50,010 nucleotides of DNA, taken from positions 1 to 50,010 of the forward strand of contig NZ_JAAXKY010000036.1 of NCBI RefSeq assembly GCF_012911925.1, given 5' to 3'. The position numbers were made by a program, and so were the translations under genes. Each line of letters begins with the position of its first letter. Within the stretch, counting starts at the first letter, position 1. This DNA comes from Pseudonocardia xinjiangensis. Lineage in GTDB: Bacteria > Actinomycetota > Actinomycetes > Mycobacteriales > Pseudonocardiaceae. Below are positions 43,075-50,010 of the stretch, in pieces. The notes below the pieces were generated by a model. It was given only the letters and a program-made list of their open reading frames with translations, was not told the DNA's origin and made no database searches.

Positions 43075-44532
43075 ATGAATGCCTTCGTGCACTGGCTGCA
43101 GCACGACACGGCCGGTCTGCTCACGCTCGCCGTCCTGAGCGTCGCCGTCCTGCTGCTGCTGATCATCAAGGTCAAGCTCGAACCCTTCATCGCCCTGATC
43201 GTGGTGGGGGTGCTCGTCGCGCTGGCCGCGGGCGTGCCGATCGCCAAGCTGGTGGGCACCCCGATCAAGTCCTCCGACTCGCTGCTCGAGACGGGGTTCG
43301 GCTCGATCCTCGGCCACATCGCCCCGATCATCGGTCTGGGGACGGTGCTCGGCGCGATCATGGAGCGCTCGGGCGGGGCCGACGTGCTGACCACCCGGCT
43401 GCTGAAGCTGTTCGGCCCGAAGGGCGCTCCCCTGGCCATGGGCCTCACCGGCGTGATCCTGGGCATCCCGGTGTTCTTCGACATCGGCATCTTCGTGCTG
43501 GCGCCGCTGGTCTACGTGGCGGCCAAGCGCGGCGGCCGGTCGCTGGTGCTGTACGCGATGCCGATGCTCGCCGGCCTGTCGATGACGCACGCGTTCCTGC
43601 CGCCGCACCCGGGGCCCGTCGCCGCCGCCGGCCTGCTGGGGGTCGACCTGGGCTGGCTCATCATCATGGGTCTCGTCTGCGGCATCCCGGCCTGGCTGGT
43701 CAGCGGCGTATGGTGGGGCTCCTACATCGGCAGGCGGGTGCTCGTGGACGTGCCCGACGAGTTCGTCCCCACCGAGCCCGACAGCGCCGGGCCCGGCAAC
43801 CCCGAGAAGGACGGCCCCGACGACGCTCCGGCGGGGGGCGTCGCCACCGCGGTGCGCACCCGGCCGCCGTCGGTGGCGCTGATCAGCTCGGTCATCCTGC
43901 TGCCGATGGTGCTGATCCTCGGGGCCACCGTGGGCACCGTCGCGCTCCACGGGGGCCCCGCGCAGTCGGTGCTCGTCTTCCTCGGGACGCCGACGATCGC
44001 GCTGACCGTCGCGGTGCTCGTGGCCATGTACCTGCTCGGCGTGCGGCGCGGCATCGGGGTCACCGAGCTCGGCCGCCTCACCGGCGAGTCGCTCAAGCCG
44101 ATCGGGATGATCCTGCTCGTCGTGGGCGCCGGATCGTTCTTCGGTGCGGTGCTGCGGGCCACCGGCGTCGGTGAGGCACTGGCCGGCTCGATGACGGCAG
44201 GCGGGCTGCCGGTGATCGTCTCGGCCTACCTGATCAGCTCGGCCCTGCGGCTGGCCCAGGGCTCGGCCACCGTCGCCATCGTCACCACCGCGGGCATCAT
44301 CGAACCCATCGTGACGGCGGGCGGCTACTCGCACGCCCAGATCGCGCTGATCGTCATCTCGGTGTCGGCCGGGTCGATCATCGCGAGCCACGTCAACGAC
44401 GGTGGCTTCTGGATCGTCGCCAAGTACTTCAACATGTCGGTCAAGGACACGCTCAAGACCTGGACGGTCCTGGAGACGATCCTGTCCGTGGTCGGCTTCG
44501 CCATGGCCGTTCTCGTGTGGCAGGTGGTGTAG
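43075..44532 (+). CDS. GntP-family permease, probably DsdX-like
   Basis: This 485-residue membrane protein has about 12 helices and the gluconate permease signatures: GFGSILGHIAPIIGLGTVLGAIMERSGGADVL, GIPVFFDIGIFVLAPL and SMTHAFLPPHPGPVAAA, plus the C-terminal SHVNDGGFWIVAKYFNMSVKDTLKTW. The family imports gluconate and related acids, but E. coli DsdX of the same family carries D-serine. Being third in an operon with a D-aminoacylase and a D-serine-dehydratase-like enzyme makes D-amino-acid or N-acyl-D-amino-acid uptake the better guess. A charged 35-residue insert (PDSAGPGNPEKDGPDDAP region) separates the halves. GGAG is 7-10 bases before the ATG. Confidence 0.87.
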   Translation: MNAFVHWLQHDTAGLLTLAVLSVAVLLLLIIKVKLEPFIALIVVGVLVALAAGVPIAKLVGTPIKSSDSLLETGFGSILGHIAPIIGLGTVLGAIMERSGGADVLTTRLLKLFGPKGAPLAMGLTGVILGIPVFFDIGIFVLAPLVYVAAKRGGRSLVLYAMPMLAGLSMTHAFLPPHPGPVAAAGLLGVDLGWLIIMGLVCGIPAWLVSGVWWGSYIGRRVLVDVPDEFVPTEPDSAGPGNPEKDGPDDAPAGGVATAVRTRPPSVALISSVILLPMVLILGATVGTVALHGGPAQSVLVFLGTPTIALTVAVLVAMYLLGVRRGIGVTELGRLTGESLKPIGMILLVVGAGSFFGAVLRATGVGEALAGSMTAGGLPVIVSAYLISSALRLAQGSATVAIVTTAGIIEPIVTAGGYSHAQIALIVISVSAGSIIASHVNDGGFWIVAKYFNMSVKDTLKTWTVLETILSVVGFAMAVLVWQVV

Positions 44533-44596
44533 CGCCCGGGGTGAGGTGGCAGGCCGGGGCGCGCTCCTGCATTGCGGGCCTAAAGCCAGCTGCCGC

Positions 44597-44620
44597 CGAT
44601 CGAGCGGATCGTCCTAGTCT
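44597..44620 (+). promoter_or_regulatory. Promoter/operator candidate of the hxlR-type gene
   Basis: CGATC and GATCG (44597-44611) form a 5-bp-arm inverted repeat. It is followed by TAGTCT (44615-44620), a good -10 box that ends 7 bases before the ATG at 44628, so the mRNA would be leaderless. The overlap suggests autoregulation. Confidence 0.4.
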
Positions 44621-44627
44621 TCACGGC

Positions 44628-45092
44628 ATGGACGTGGACGGGAACGAGCCGACGTGCTCGATCGAGCGGAGCCTGCAGATCCTCGGTGAGCGATGGACGC
44701 TGCTCATCCTGCGCGACGCGTTCCGCGGCCTGCACCGGTTCGCCGACTTCCGGCGCAGCCTCGGGATCGCCCCGAACCTCCTCAGCACCCGGCTGAGGAC
44801 GCTCGTCGACGCCGGCCTCCTCGAGACACGCGGGTACCAGGAACCCGGCAGCCGCTCCCGCGTCGGCTATCACCTCACCCCGTCCGCCATGCGGCTGCGC
44901 CTCATCCTGGCGGCCCTGCAGCAGTGGGGGGACGAGGAGCGGCCCCGGCCCGCCGGACCGTCCTCCCTCCGCCGCTCCCGTACCACGGGACGACCCCTGC
45001 GGGTCGCCCTCGTCGACGAGACCGGCGCGGAGGTCCCGCAAGATGACCTGGTGTTCCTGGCCGCGACGCCGGAGGTCTCCCAACCCGCCTGA
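44628..45092 (+). CDS. HxlR-family transcriptional regulator
   Basis: This 154-residue winged-helix protein has the HxlR start CSIERSLQILGERWTLLILRDAFRGLHRFADFRRSLGIAPNLLSTRLRTLVDAGLLETR, with the conserved Cys17 that often senses electrophiles or redox state. The wing is GSRSRVGYHLT. The C-terminal extension (about 100-154) is longer than the minimal 110-residue family. ATG 44628 begins the homologous region just after a -10 box. It converges with a nitroreductase-SRPBCC fusion gene, a type of redox enzyme often under HxlR control, but the target is unproven. Confidence 0.9.
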   Translation: MDVDGNEPTCSIERSLQILGERWTLLILRDAFRGLHRFADFRRSLGIAPNLLSTRLRTLVDAGLLETRGYQEPGSRSRVGYHLTPSAMRLRLILAALQQWGDEERPRPAGPSSLRRSRTTGRPLRVALVDETGAEVPQDDLVFLAATPEVSQPA

Positions 45093-45113
45093 CGCCACGC
45101 CGCGCGGCGGCCA

Positions 45114-45128
45114 TGCGTCCAGGACGCA
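45114..45128. terminator. Hairpin between convergent genes
   Basis: TGCGTCC and GGACGCA flank a single A, so the RNA would fold as a 6-bp stem with a CAG loop. It sits in the 37-bp gap between the convergent HxlR and nitroreductase-fusion genes, and may terminate both transcripts. There is no U-tract. Confidence 0.45.
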
Positions 45129-45129
45129 C

Positions 45130-46317
45130 TCAGCTCTCGGCGAGCGTCCTGACGCCGGCGAGGGTGGCGGCGATGTTCGCCCGGATGACACGGAACCGCC
45201 CGGTCCAGATCTCCTCGGCCTGCTCGGGATGCTTCTGGACGACGGCCGCCGTGCCGGTGACCCCGGGTCCGACCTGCATCGCGTGGGTGACCCGGGTCCG
45301 GCCGCCGAGCAGCGGATGCAGGCGGAACGTCCAGCGGGCCGACGGGCTGTCGCTGTCGCCGACGACGTAGGTGAACTCGTGCGGCGGCTCCCACCGCTCG
45401 ACCCGGCAGGACGTGGTCCAGGACAGCGTGCCCTCCGCCAGCCGGTTGATCGCCGGATGCCCGGCGTCCTCGCAGGCGTTCGAGCCGCGGAACACCGCAC
45501 CGGACCCGGGTTGCTCGTTCCCGTCCCAGGTGGCGCCGGTGGCCTCGGAACTGAACCGCGACGGCAGCGTGATGTCGCTGACCAACTCCCACACGCGCTC
45601 GGCCGGCGCCTGCACGTCCACGTCGAGGCTCACCCCCCGGCCCTCGCCGGGATGGGTCCGCTGCTCCTCGGGCACCGTGCTGGTGGTGAACCCCCACTGG
45701 TCGAAGAACGCGATCTCACTCGCCGGACGTCGGGGGGCCGGCTGGAAGTCGCCGCCGGTCGTGTAGGCCACCGGGAACAACACGATCTGCGTGACGCCGT
45801 CCGGGATGCCCAGCAGCTCGGCCACCTCCTGCGCGCGGTGCAGGTGCAGCGTCGTCCACGAGGTCCCGATACCGCGAGCCCGCGCCGCGAGGCAGAAGCT
45901 CCAGGCCGACTGGATCACCGAGTCGAACAGGCCGGGCCTGCCGCTGCCGTCGTGCGTGCCGTAGATAGTGACGATGACCAGGGTCGGCACCCGCTCCAGG
46001 TTGTCGGCGAGGTACGTCGCCGAGCCGGCCACCCGCTGCCGTCGCCCGTCCGCCTGCTCGGCCGCGGCCCGCAGCCCGGCGAACAGGCTGGATCCGGCCT
46101 TCCGGTACAGCTCGGCGATGCGTTCCTTGGTGGCCGGATCGCGGACGACGACCCACCGCCGGCTGGCCTGGTCGGAGCCGGACGGCGCCTGCTCGGCCAG
46201 GTCGATCAACCGCAGCACCACCTCGTCGGGCACCGGCCGGTCGAGGTCCAGGCGCTTCCGCACCGCCCTCGTGGTGCTGAGCACGTGGTCGATCCGGTCG
46301 AGGTCGAAGGACGTCAT
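45130..46317 (-). CDS. Nitroreductase-SRPBCC domain fusion protein
   Basis: This is a 395-residue protein in two parts. Residues 1-215 are a nitroreductase-family FMN domain (TTRAVRKRLDLDRPVPDEV, QAPSGSDQASRRWVVVRDP, QSAWSFCLAARARGIGTSWTTLHLHRAQEVAELLGIPDGV). Residues 228-395 are an SRPBCC/polyketide-cyclase-like lipid-binding fold (SLDVDVQAPAERVWELVSDITLPSRFSSEATGATWDGN, then FTYVVGDSDSPSARWTFRLHP). The second domain could present a hydrophobic substrate to the flavin. I do not know a characterised enzyme with this layout. GGGAGGG stands 6 bases before the ATG. It diverges from an acyl-CoA ligase and an HD-domain protein across a 325-bp, A/T-richer control region, so the three may serve one pathway. 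Confidence 0.85.
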   Translation of the reverse strand: MTSFDLDRIDHVLSTTRAVRKRLDLDRPVPDEVVLRLIDLAEQAPSGSDQASRRWVVVRDPATKERIAELYRKAGSSLFAGLRAAAEQADGRRQRVAGSATYLADNLERVPTLVIVTIYGTHDGSGRPGLFDSVIQSAWSFCLAARARGIGTSWTTLHLHRAQEVAELLGIPDGVTQIVLFPVAYTTGGDFQPAPRRPASEIAFFDQWGFTTSTVPEEQRTHPGEGRGVSLDVDVQAPAERVWELVSDITLPSRFSSEATGATWDGNEQPGSGAVFRGSNACEDAGHPAINRLAEGTLSWTTSCRVERWEPPHEFTYVVGDSDSPSARWTFRLHPLLGGRTRVTHAMQVGPGVTGTAAVVQKHPEQAEEIWTGRFRVIRANIAATLAGVRTLAES

Positions 46318-46642
46318 CAGATCCCTCCCGATAGCTGGTCGATGCGGATCGACTGACCCACCCCGTCAATATAGTTGCCATAATCTATCGACGGATTTCC
46401 TACGCACCACACACGGAACAGCGCTGATCGGTACGTTGCGCCATCTTGCCCAGTCCGACCGAATACCTGTTCCGAATGGGACGAGAACGGCATTCCTCTT
46501 CCCCGCTGCTCATCGCAATGGGCAGGCCTGATCAGGTGGGATAAAGATCACAGTCCCCCGATGATCTGATCCATACCACCGGCCTTCACGTGTAATTCAT
46601 AAGTGCCTCGAAAGGTGCGACTCCGTCCTGGGAGGAGATGCG
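46318..46642. promoter_or_regulatory. Divergent control region, 325 bp, no gene
   Basis: This is the longest gene-free stretch and is visibly richer in A/T than its surroundings. Near the nitroreductase side it holds GTCGATGCGGATCGAC (46338-46353), a perfect inverted repeat with 6-bp arms. ATAGTTGCC (46371-46379) resembles one half of a common MarR-type operator and overlaps TATATT on the minus strand (46368-46373), a possible -10 for the fusion gene. On the ligase side, GGGAGGAG is the ribosome-binding site. No plus-strand -35/-10 pair is convincing, and I found no small ORF of note. Confidence 0.55.
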
Positions 46643-48346
46643 ATGGCCAACCTGACCGAAGAGGTCGTGCGGCGCGGGGTCACGGCGCCGCTGGGGCTGC
46701 GACCGACCCCGCGATGGGCCCGGATCTACCGCTCACGCGGAGTCTGGCGCGACCAGACACCTGTTTCCGACCTGCGGCGATGGCGCCGGAGGACCCCGGA
46801 CGCCGTGGCGATCACCGCCCACCGCGCCGAGCACGGGGTCCGGCACCTCACCTACCGTGAGTACGCCGCCTACGTCGAACGGTTCGCCGGCGCGCTGCAC
46901 GAGCTGGGCGTGCGCCGCGGGGACGTGGTCGCGATCCAGCTGCCCAACTGGTGGCAGGTCAGTACTCTGATTCTGGCGTGTGCCCGGATCGGTGCCGTGA
47001 CGGTTCCGATCACCACCAGCATTCGTCCCCGCGAGCTGGAACGCATGCTCGCGATGCTCGGGGCGGCGGTCTGTGTGACCGTCGACCGCTGGCTCGGATT
47101 CGACCATTCCGCGGCATTGGCCGAGATCGCCCCGCGGCTGCCGCACCTGCGGCACCGGGTGGTGCTCGGTGATCACGTGCAGGACGGCGAGGTGGACTTC
47201 GTCCGGCACTTCGAGGACGTGCCGTGGGAACAGTGGCACGGCATCAGCCTCGACGACCCGGGCGAGGACCCGGACCAGGTCTCCCTGGTCACCTTCACCT
47301 CCGGCACCACCGGGTCACCGAAGGCCGTGCTGCACACGTTCAACACGTTCCATGCCGGCTGTTCGCCCATCGCGATCGAGGACGAGCTCGGACCGGACGA
47401 CCGGCTGTTCACCCCGCACCCCCTCACGCACGGGTGGGGGGTGAAGTTCGGGGTCCTCCTCCCCCTGCTCGCCGGCGCCCGTTCCGTGGTCATGGACACC
47501 TGGGAGCCGGATACGGCGCTGCGCCTGCTCGTCAGCAGCGGCGCGACGGCCCTCGTCGCCACCCCGGCGTTCCTGTCCGAACTGACGTCAGTGGCCCGGC
47601 AGCGGTGCGAGCGGCTGCCGACCGTGCGCCGGATCGTGACCGGCGCCGTCCCCGTCCCGCCCGAGGTGATCACCGAGGTCGGCGAGTGGTTCCGCGTGGT
47701 CCCGCAGACGGCGTGGGGAATGTCCGAGGTCATCGGCGGCACCCGGACCCGGATCACCGACCCGGTCGACTGGCCGACCCGCAGCGACGGCTGCCCGCGC
47801 GCCGACCTGGAGATCGACCTGCGCGGTGACGGGGAGATCACCCCGGAACGGCCGGCCCGGCTCTACGTGCGGGGCGCCAGCGTCTGCCTCGCCACCGTGA
47901 ACCGCGACACGGGAGCGACCGTCGTGCTGGCCGAGCACGACCACGGGTGGTACGACACGGGGGACATCGTTGTCCCGGACGGCCGCGACGGCATCCGGCT
48001 GGTCGGCCGGACGGGCGACCGCATCGGCGGACTGGCCATGATTCCGGTGCTCGACGTGGAGCAGGCGCTGCGTCGTCATCCGGCAGTACGAGAGGTGGCC
48101 CTGGTGGGTTATCCCGATCCGCACGGCGGAGAGCTGGCATGCGCAGTGGTCGTGCCCGACGCGCCGGTCACCCTGGCCGACCTGCGCCACCATCTCGCGA
48201 CCCTGCAGATGACCGAGTGGTACCGGCCCAGCCGCCTCGAGATCCTGCCTGCGCTGCCGCGCAACACCATGGGCAAGGTCGAGAAGGACCGGCTCCGGCG
48301 GTGGTTGCGGGACGGCACCGCGCTCGACCAGTGCCCTCCCGGATGA
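46643..48346 (+). CDS. Acyl-CoA synthetase (AMP-forming, class I adenylate-forming enzyme)
   Basis: This 567-residue enzyme activates a carboxylic acid through an acyl-adenylate to its CoA thioester. Motifs are in order: TFTSGTTGSPKAV (P-loop, 217-229), GWYDTGD, the hinge region and the C-terminal LPRNTMGKVEK with catalytic Lys545. The N-terminal arrangement (TYREYAAYVERFAGALHELGVRRGDVVAIQLPNWWQ) is like cyclohexanecarboxylate- and medium-chain acyl-CoA ligases. A strong GGGAGGAG precedes the ATG by 5 bases. It is followed after 54 bp by an HD-domain protein that is probably cotranscribed. The substrate acid is not known. Confidence 0.88.
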   Translation: MANLTEEVVRRGVTAPLGLRPTPRWARIYRSRGVWRDQTPVSDLRRWRRRTPDAVAITAHRAEHGVRHLTYREYAAYVERFAGALHELGVRRGDVVAIQLPNWWQVSTLILACARIGAVTVPITTSIRPRELERMLAMLGAAVCVTVDRWLGFDHSAALAEIAPRLPHLRHRVVLGDHVQDGEVDFVRHFEDVPWEQWHGISLDDPGEDPDQVSLVTFTSGTTGSPKAVLHTFNTFHAGCSPIAIEDELGPDDRLFTPHPLTHGWGVKFGVLLPLLAGARSVVMDTWEPDTALRLLVSSGATALVATPAFLSELTSVARQRCERLPTVRRIVTGAVPVPPEVITEVGEWFRVVPQTAWGMSEVIGGTRTRITDPVDWPTRSDGCPRADLEIDLRGDGEITPERPARLYVRGASVCLATVNRDTGATVVLAEHDHGWYDTGDIVVPDGRDGIRLVGRTGDRIGGLAMIPVLDVEQALRRHPAVREVALVGYPDPHGGELACAVVVPDAPVTLADLRHHLATLQMTEWYRPSRLEILPALPRNTMGKVEKDRLRRWLRDGTALDQCPPG

Positions 48347-48400
48347 CGGGCCGGTCACGTCGGGACACCACCGCACACCCCACCACCCCGAGGAGCTTGC

Positions 48401-49234
48401 ATGTCCGTCGATGAAACGCTCGGCGAGCCCGTCCCCTCCACCGAGGTCCCGGCAGAGGAACTCCCGAGCACCGTGCGCTACATCGGCTCCATGGCCTGGG
48501 TGCGCGAGCCGCTGGACGACGCGGTGCGGGGCCGCAGGCGGGTGATCGCTCCCCCCTCGACCGCGACGATCGGCACCCCCGCGCACGGCGCCAAGGCGGC
48601 ACTGAAGGCCGAGCTCGACCAGCCGAACACCGTCTTCATGATGGGGGACAACCCCGCGCTGCCGAAGATGCCCGAGCGCCCGACGCTCGGCGACTTCTTC
48701 CGCCTGCGGTTCGACGCCTTCTCCACCTCGCACATGCTGCAGAGCGCGAAGATCGCCAAGGACCGCGGCCTGGACGAGAACGTCGTCATGGCCTGCCTGC
48801 TCCACGACATCGCCGTGGCCGGACTGATCTCCAGCGACCACGGGTACTGGGGCGCCCAGCTGCTGGCGCCCTACGTCGACGAGGAGGTGGCCTGGGCCGT
48901 CGAGAAGCACGAGGCCCTGCGGTACTTCGCCGACGAGTCGGTCGGCTACTCCTACCCGGAGGCGTACATCAGGTACTTCGGCGAGGACTACGACCCGCCC
49001 GAGTACATCCACCGCGAGCACGAGGCAGCGCGCAAGCACCGCTGGTACATGACGTCCCGGCTGGTCACGATCAACGACGTCTACTCGTTCGACCCGGCCG
49101 CGGAGGTCCGGTTCGAGGAGTTCGAGGACATCGTCGGGCGCAACTTCCGCCAGCCCGCGGAAGGGCTCGGGTTCGACGGGTCGCCGGTGGCGCACATGTG
49201 GCGCACGATGATCTGGCCCAACAACTTCCTGTGA
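48401..49234 (+). CDS. HD-domain protein, candidate mixed-valent diiron oxygenase
   Basis: This 277-residue protein has an HD-fold core at about 100-235. Potential ligands are His111 (STSHMLQ), His135-Asp136 (ACLLHDIAVAGL), His147 (SDHGYWG), His170 (VEKHEALRYF) and Asp226 (TINDVYSFD). The H, HD, H, H, D series and its spacings resemble the HD oxygenases PhnZ and myo-inositol oxygenase more than HD phosphohydrolases. There is no nucleotide-binding or GGDEF/synthetase partner. Upstream lies a 100-residue N-terminal part of unknown fold, and the C-terminus is FRQPAEGLGFDGSPVAHMWRTM. It shares a transcript direction with an acyl-CoA ligase. An HD phosphatase remains possible, and the reaction is unknown. 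Confidence 0.6.
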   Translation: MSVDETLGEPVPSTEVPAEELPSTVRYIGSMAWVREPLDDAVRGRRRVIAPPSTATIGTPAHGAKAALKAELDQPNTVFMMGDNPALPKMPERPTLGDFFRLRFDAFSTSHMLQSAKIAKDRGLDENVVMACLLHDIAVAGLISSDHGYWGAQLLAPYVDEEVAWAVEKHEALRYFADESVGYSYPEAYIRYFGEDYDPPEYIHREHEAARKHRWYMTSRLVTINDVYSFDPAAEVRFEEFEDIVGRNFRQPAEGLGFDGSPVAHMWRTMIWPNNFL

Positions 49235-49257
49235 GCCACTTGCAGGGGCGCCCCGGC

Positions 49258-49286
49258 GGCCCCGGCCCTCAGCGGGGGCCGGTGCC
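49258..49286. terminator. Strong hairpin between convergent genes
   Basis: GGCCCCGGCCC (49258-49268) and GGGCCGGTGCC (49276-49286) pair over 11 bp with one mismatch around a 7-base loop. It covers the stop codon of the lipoprotein gene and follows the HD-protein stop by 23 bp. It could end both transcripts. Confidence 0.6.
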
Positions 49287-49973
49287 CGCGGGGAACACGG
49301 CGTCCACCTCCACCTCCACCAGCCAGCCCGCCACGGGCAGGCTCTGCACCTCGAGCGCGAAGCGGCTCGGCCGGGCGGGGTTGCGCACGAGCGGCGCGGC
49401 GGGGGCCGCGGTGCCCAGCGGGACGAGCTCCGTGTCGCCGCTGGCGAGGTTGGTGTTGGCGAAGAACTGCCGGTAGGCGCGGTTCCAGCCGGCGTAGTCG
49501 GCGCGGTCGGAGCCGGGGGCGTTGTCGAGGAAGACGCGCATCGTCGTCACGTTCTCGAGCGTCAGCCCCTGCGCCTCCAGGTTCTCCCGGATGTTGCGCA
49601 GCACGTTCATGCCCTGCGCCTCGGTGATCGTGACCCCGGCGGGAAGCCTGCCGCCGGTGAACTGGTCGGTGTCGATGAACGACTCCGGGGTCCCGTCCGC
49701 GACGGCGGCGTTGAGCTGCGTCGGCCCCAGCCCGCTGGTCTTGTAGAGGGCGGCACCCGCGCCGAGCGCCACACCCTGGGCGATCATGGGGTTGTCCTGC
49801 CCGGGCTCCAGCACCGCCTGCGACACGACCTCCGGCGGGGCCGGGGCGGCCGCGGCGGCACCGCCGGTCGAACATCCGGCGGCGAGCACGAGCACGGCCG
49901 CTCCCGCCGCGACCGCCCGCCTGCGGGCGAGCGGAGATGTCTTCTGGCGCTGCAGGCTCGGTCGGTGCGGCAT
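49269..49973 (-). CDS. RidA-family protein exported as a lipoprotein
   Basis: This 234-residue protein begins with a basic n-region, a hydrophobic core and a lipobox LVLAAGC with lipidated Cys34, so it should be anchored outside the membrane. After a linker, residues 60-230 have the RidA/YjgF fold (YKTSGLGPTQLN, NVLRNIRENLEAQGLTLENVTTMRVFL, NRAYRQFF and the active-site-like RPSRFALEVQSLPVAGWLVEVEVDAVF). The conserved Arg and Glu are still visible. Most RidA proteins are cytosolic, about 130 residues, and detoxify enamines. An exported form must act on an external substrate or only bind one. AGGAG is 7 bases before the ATG at 49973. The window ends 37 bp upstream in GGGGGTGC repeats. Confidence 0.82.
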   Translation of the reverse strand: MPHRPSLQRQKTSPLARRRAVAAGAAVLVLAAGCSTGGAAAAAPAPPEVVSQAVLEPGQDNPMIAQGVALGAGAALYKTSGLGPTQLNAAVADGTPESFIDTDQFTGGRLPAGVTITEAQGMNVLRNIRENLEAQGLTLENVTTMRVFLDNAPGSDRADYAGWNRAYRQFFANTNLASGDTELVPLGTAAPAAPLVRNPARPSRFALEVQSLPVAGWLVEVEVDAVFPAGTGPR

Positions 49974-50010
49974 CGGGTGCTCCTGTCGGGGCTGGGGGTG
50001 CTGGGGGTGC

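Noticed and set aside
41620..44391. Long antisense frame over the D-aminoacylase and permease genes
   Set aside because: It is rich in His, Asp, Gln and Arg in the pattern of complemented codons, and no motif was found.
1..50010. Prophage, integrative element or insertion sequence
   Set aside because: No integrase, transposase, tRNA-flanked att site or structural phage gene was found, and codon use looks uniform except in short intergenic stretches.

Overview
The window comes from a very high-G+C actinobacterium. The codon bias, the GTG starts and the gene families (PucR, RND, Rieske, MftD-like) fit Pseudonocardiaceae. That placement is an inference, since there is no rRNA gene to confirm it. 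No tRNA, rRNA, CRISPR array, transposase or phage gene was seen. The content is mostly catabolic modules, each with its own regulator.

1-4.6 kb: an RND exporter with an unusual C-terminal tail of three regulatory-like beta domains, divergent from a MarR regulator. The window opens with a near-perfect fold-back of the exporter's 3' end. 4.6-19.1 kb: a large purine-degradation region. A minus-strand operon encodes xanthine dehydrogenase (FAD, 2Fe-2S and Mo subunits) with an 8-oxoguanine deaminase inserted. It continues with an unassigned GGCT-fold protein, allantoinase and allantoicase, then hydroxypyruvate isomerase and tartronate semialdehyde reductase. pucR diverges from it. A TetR/GNAT pair sits between this operon and a second minus-strand operon of OHCU decarboxylase, HIU hydrolase and urate oxidase. 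Together they cover hypoxanthine/xanthine to urate, allantoin and ureidoglycolate. No clear ureidoglycolate lyase or glyoxylate carboligase was seen.

19.1-27.8 kb: prfC, an LLM flavoprotein, a GMC oxidoreductase divergent from a DegT-type aminotransferase, a MerR regulator, a decayed AhpD gene, a UspA/MftD-like pair and an ABM monooxygenase. 27.9-33.6 kb: a sugar operon with a FucP-like symporter, a PfkB kinase and a fused HAD mutase-GH65 phosphorylase. 33.6-39.5 kb: AraC and VOC genes, a diacylglycerol-kinase-like protein, a TetR/MHS transporter pair and a divergent VanA-like Rieske oxygenase.

39.5-44.5 kb: a D-amino-acid module in which RidA diverges from a D-serine-dehydratase-like enzyme, an N-acyl-D-amino-acid deacylase and a GntP/DsdX-family permease. 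44.6-50 kb: an HxlR regulator, a nitroreductase-SRPBCC fusion, an acyl-CoA ligase paired with an HD-domain protein whose ligand pattern resembles mixed-valent diiron oxygenases, and a lipoprotein RidA homologue. The last block and the D-amino-acid module are the best leads for undescribed biochemistry. Two short repeat families are also notable: a 55-bp palindrome that supplies the end of the allantoicase gene, and a 74-bp tandem repeat that forms a chain of overlapping mini-ORFs inside the urate operon.
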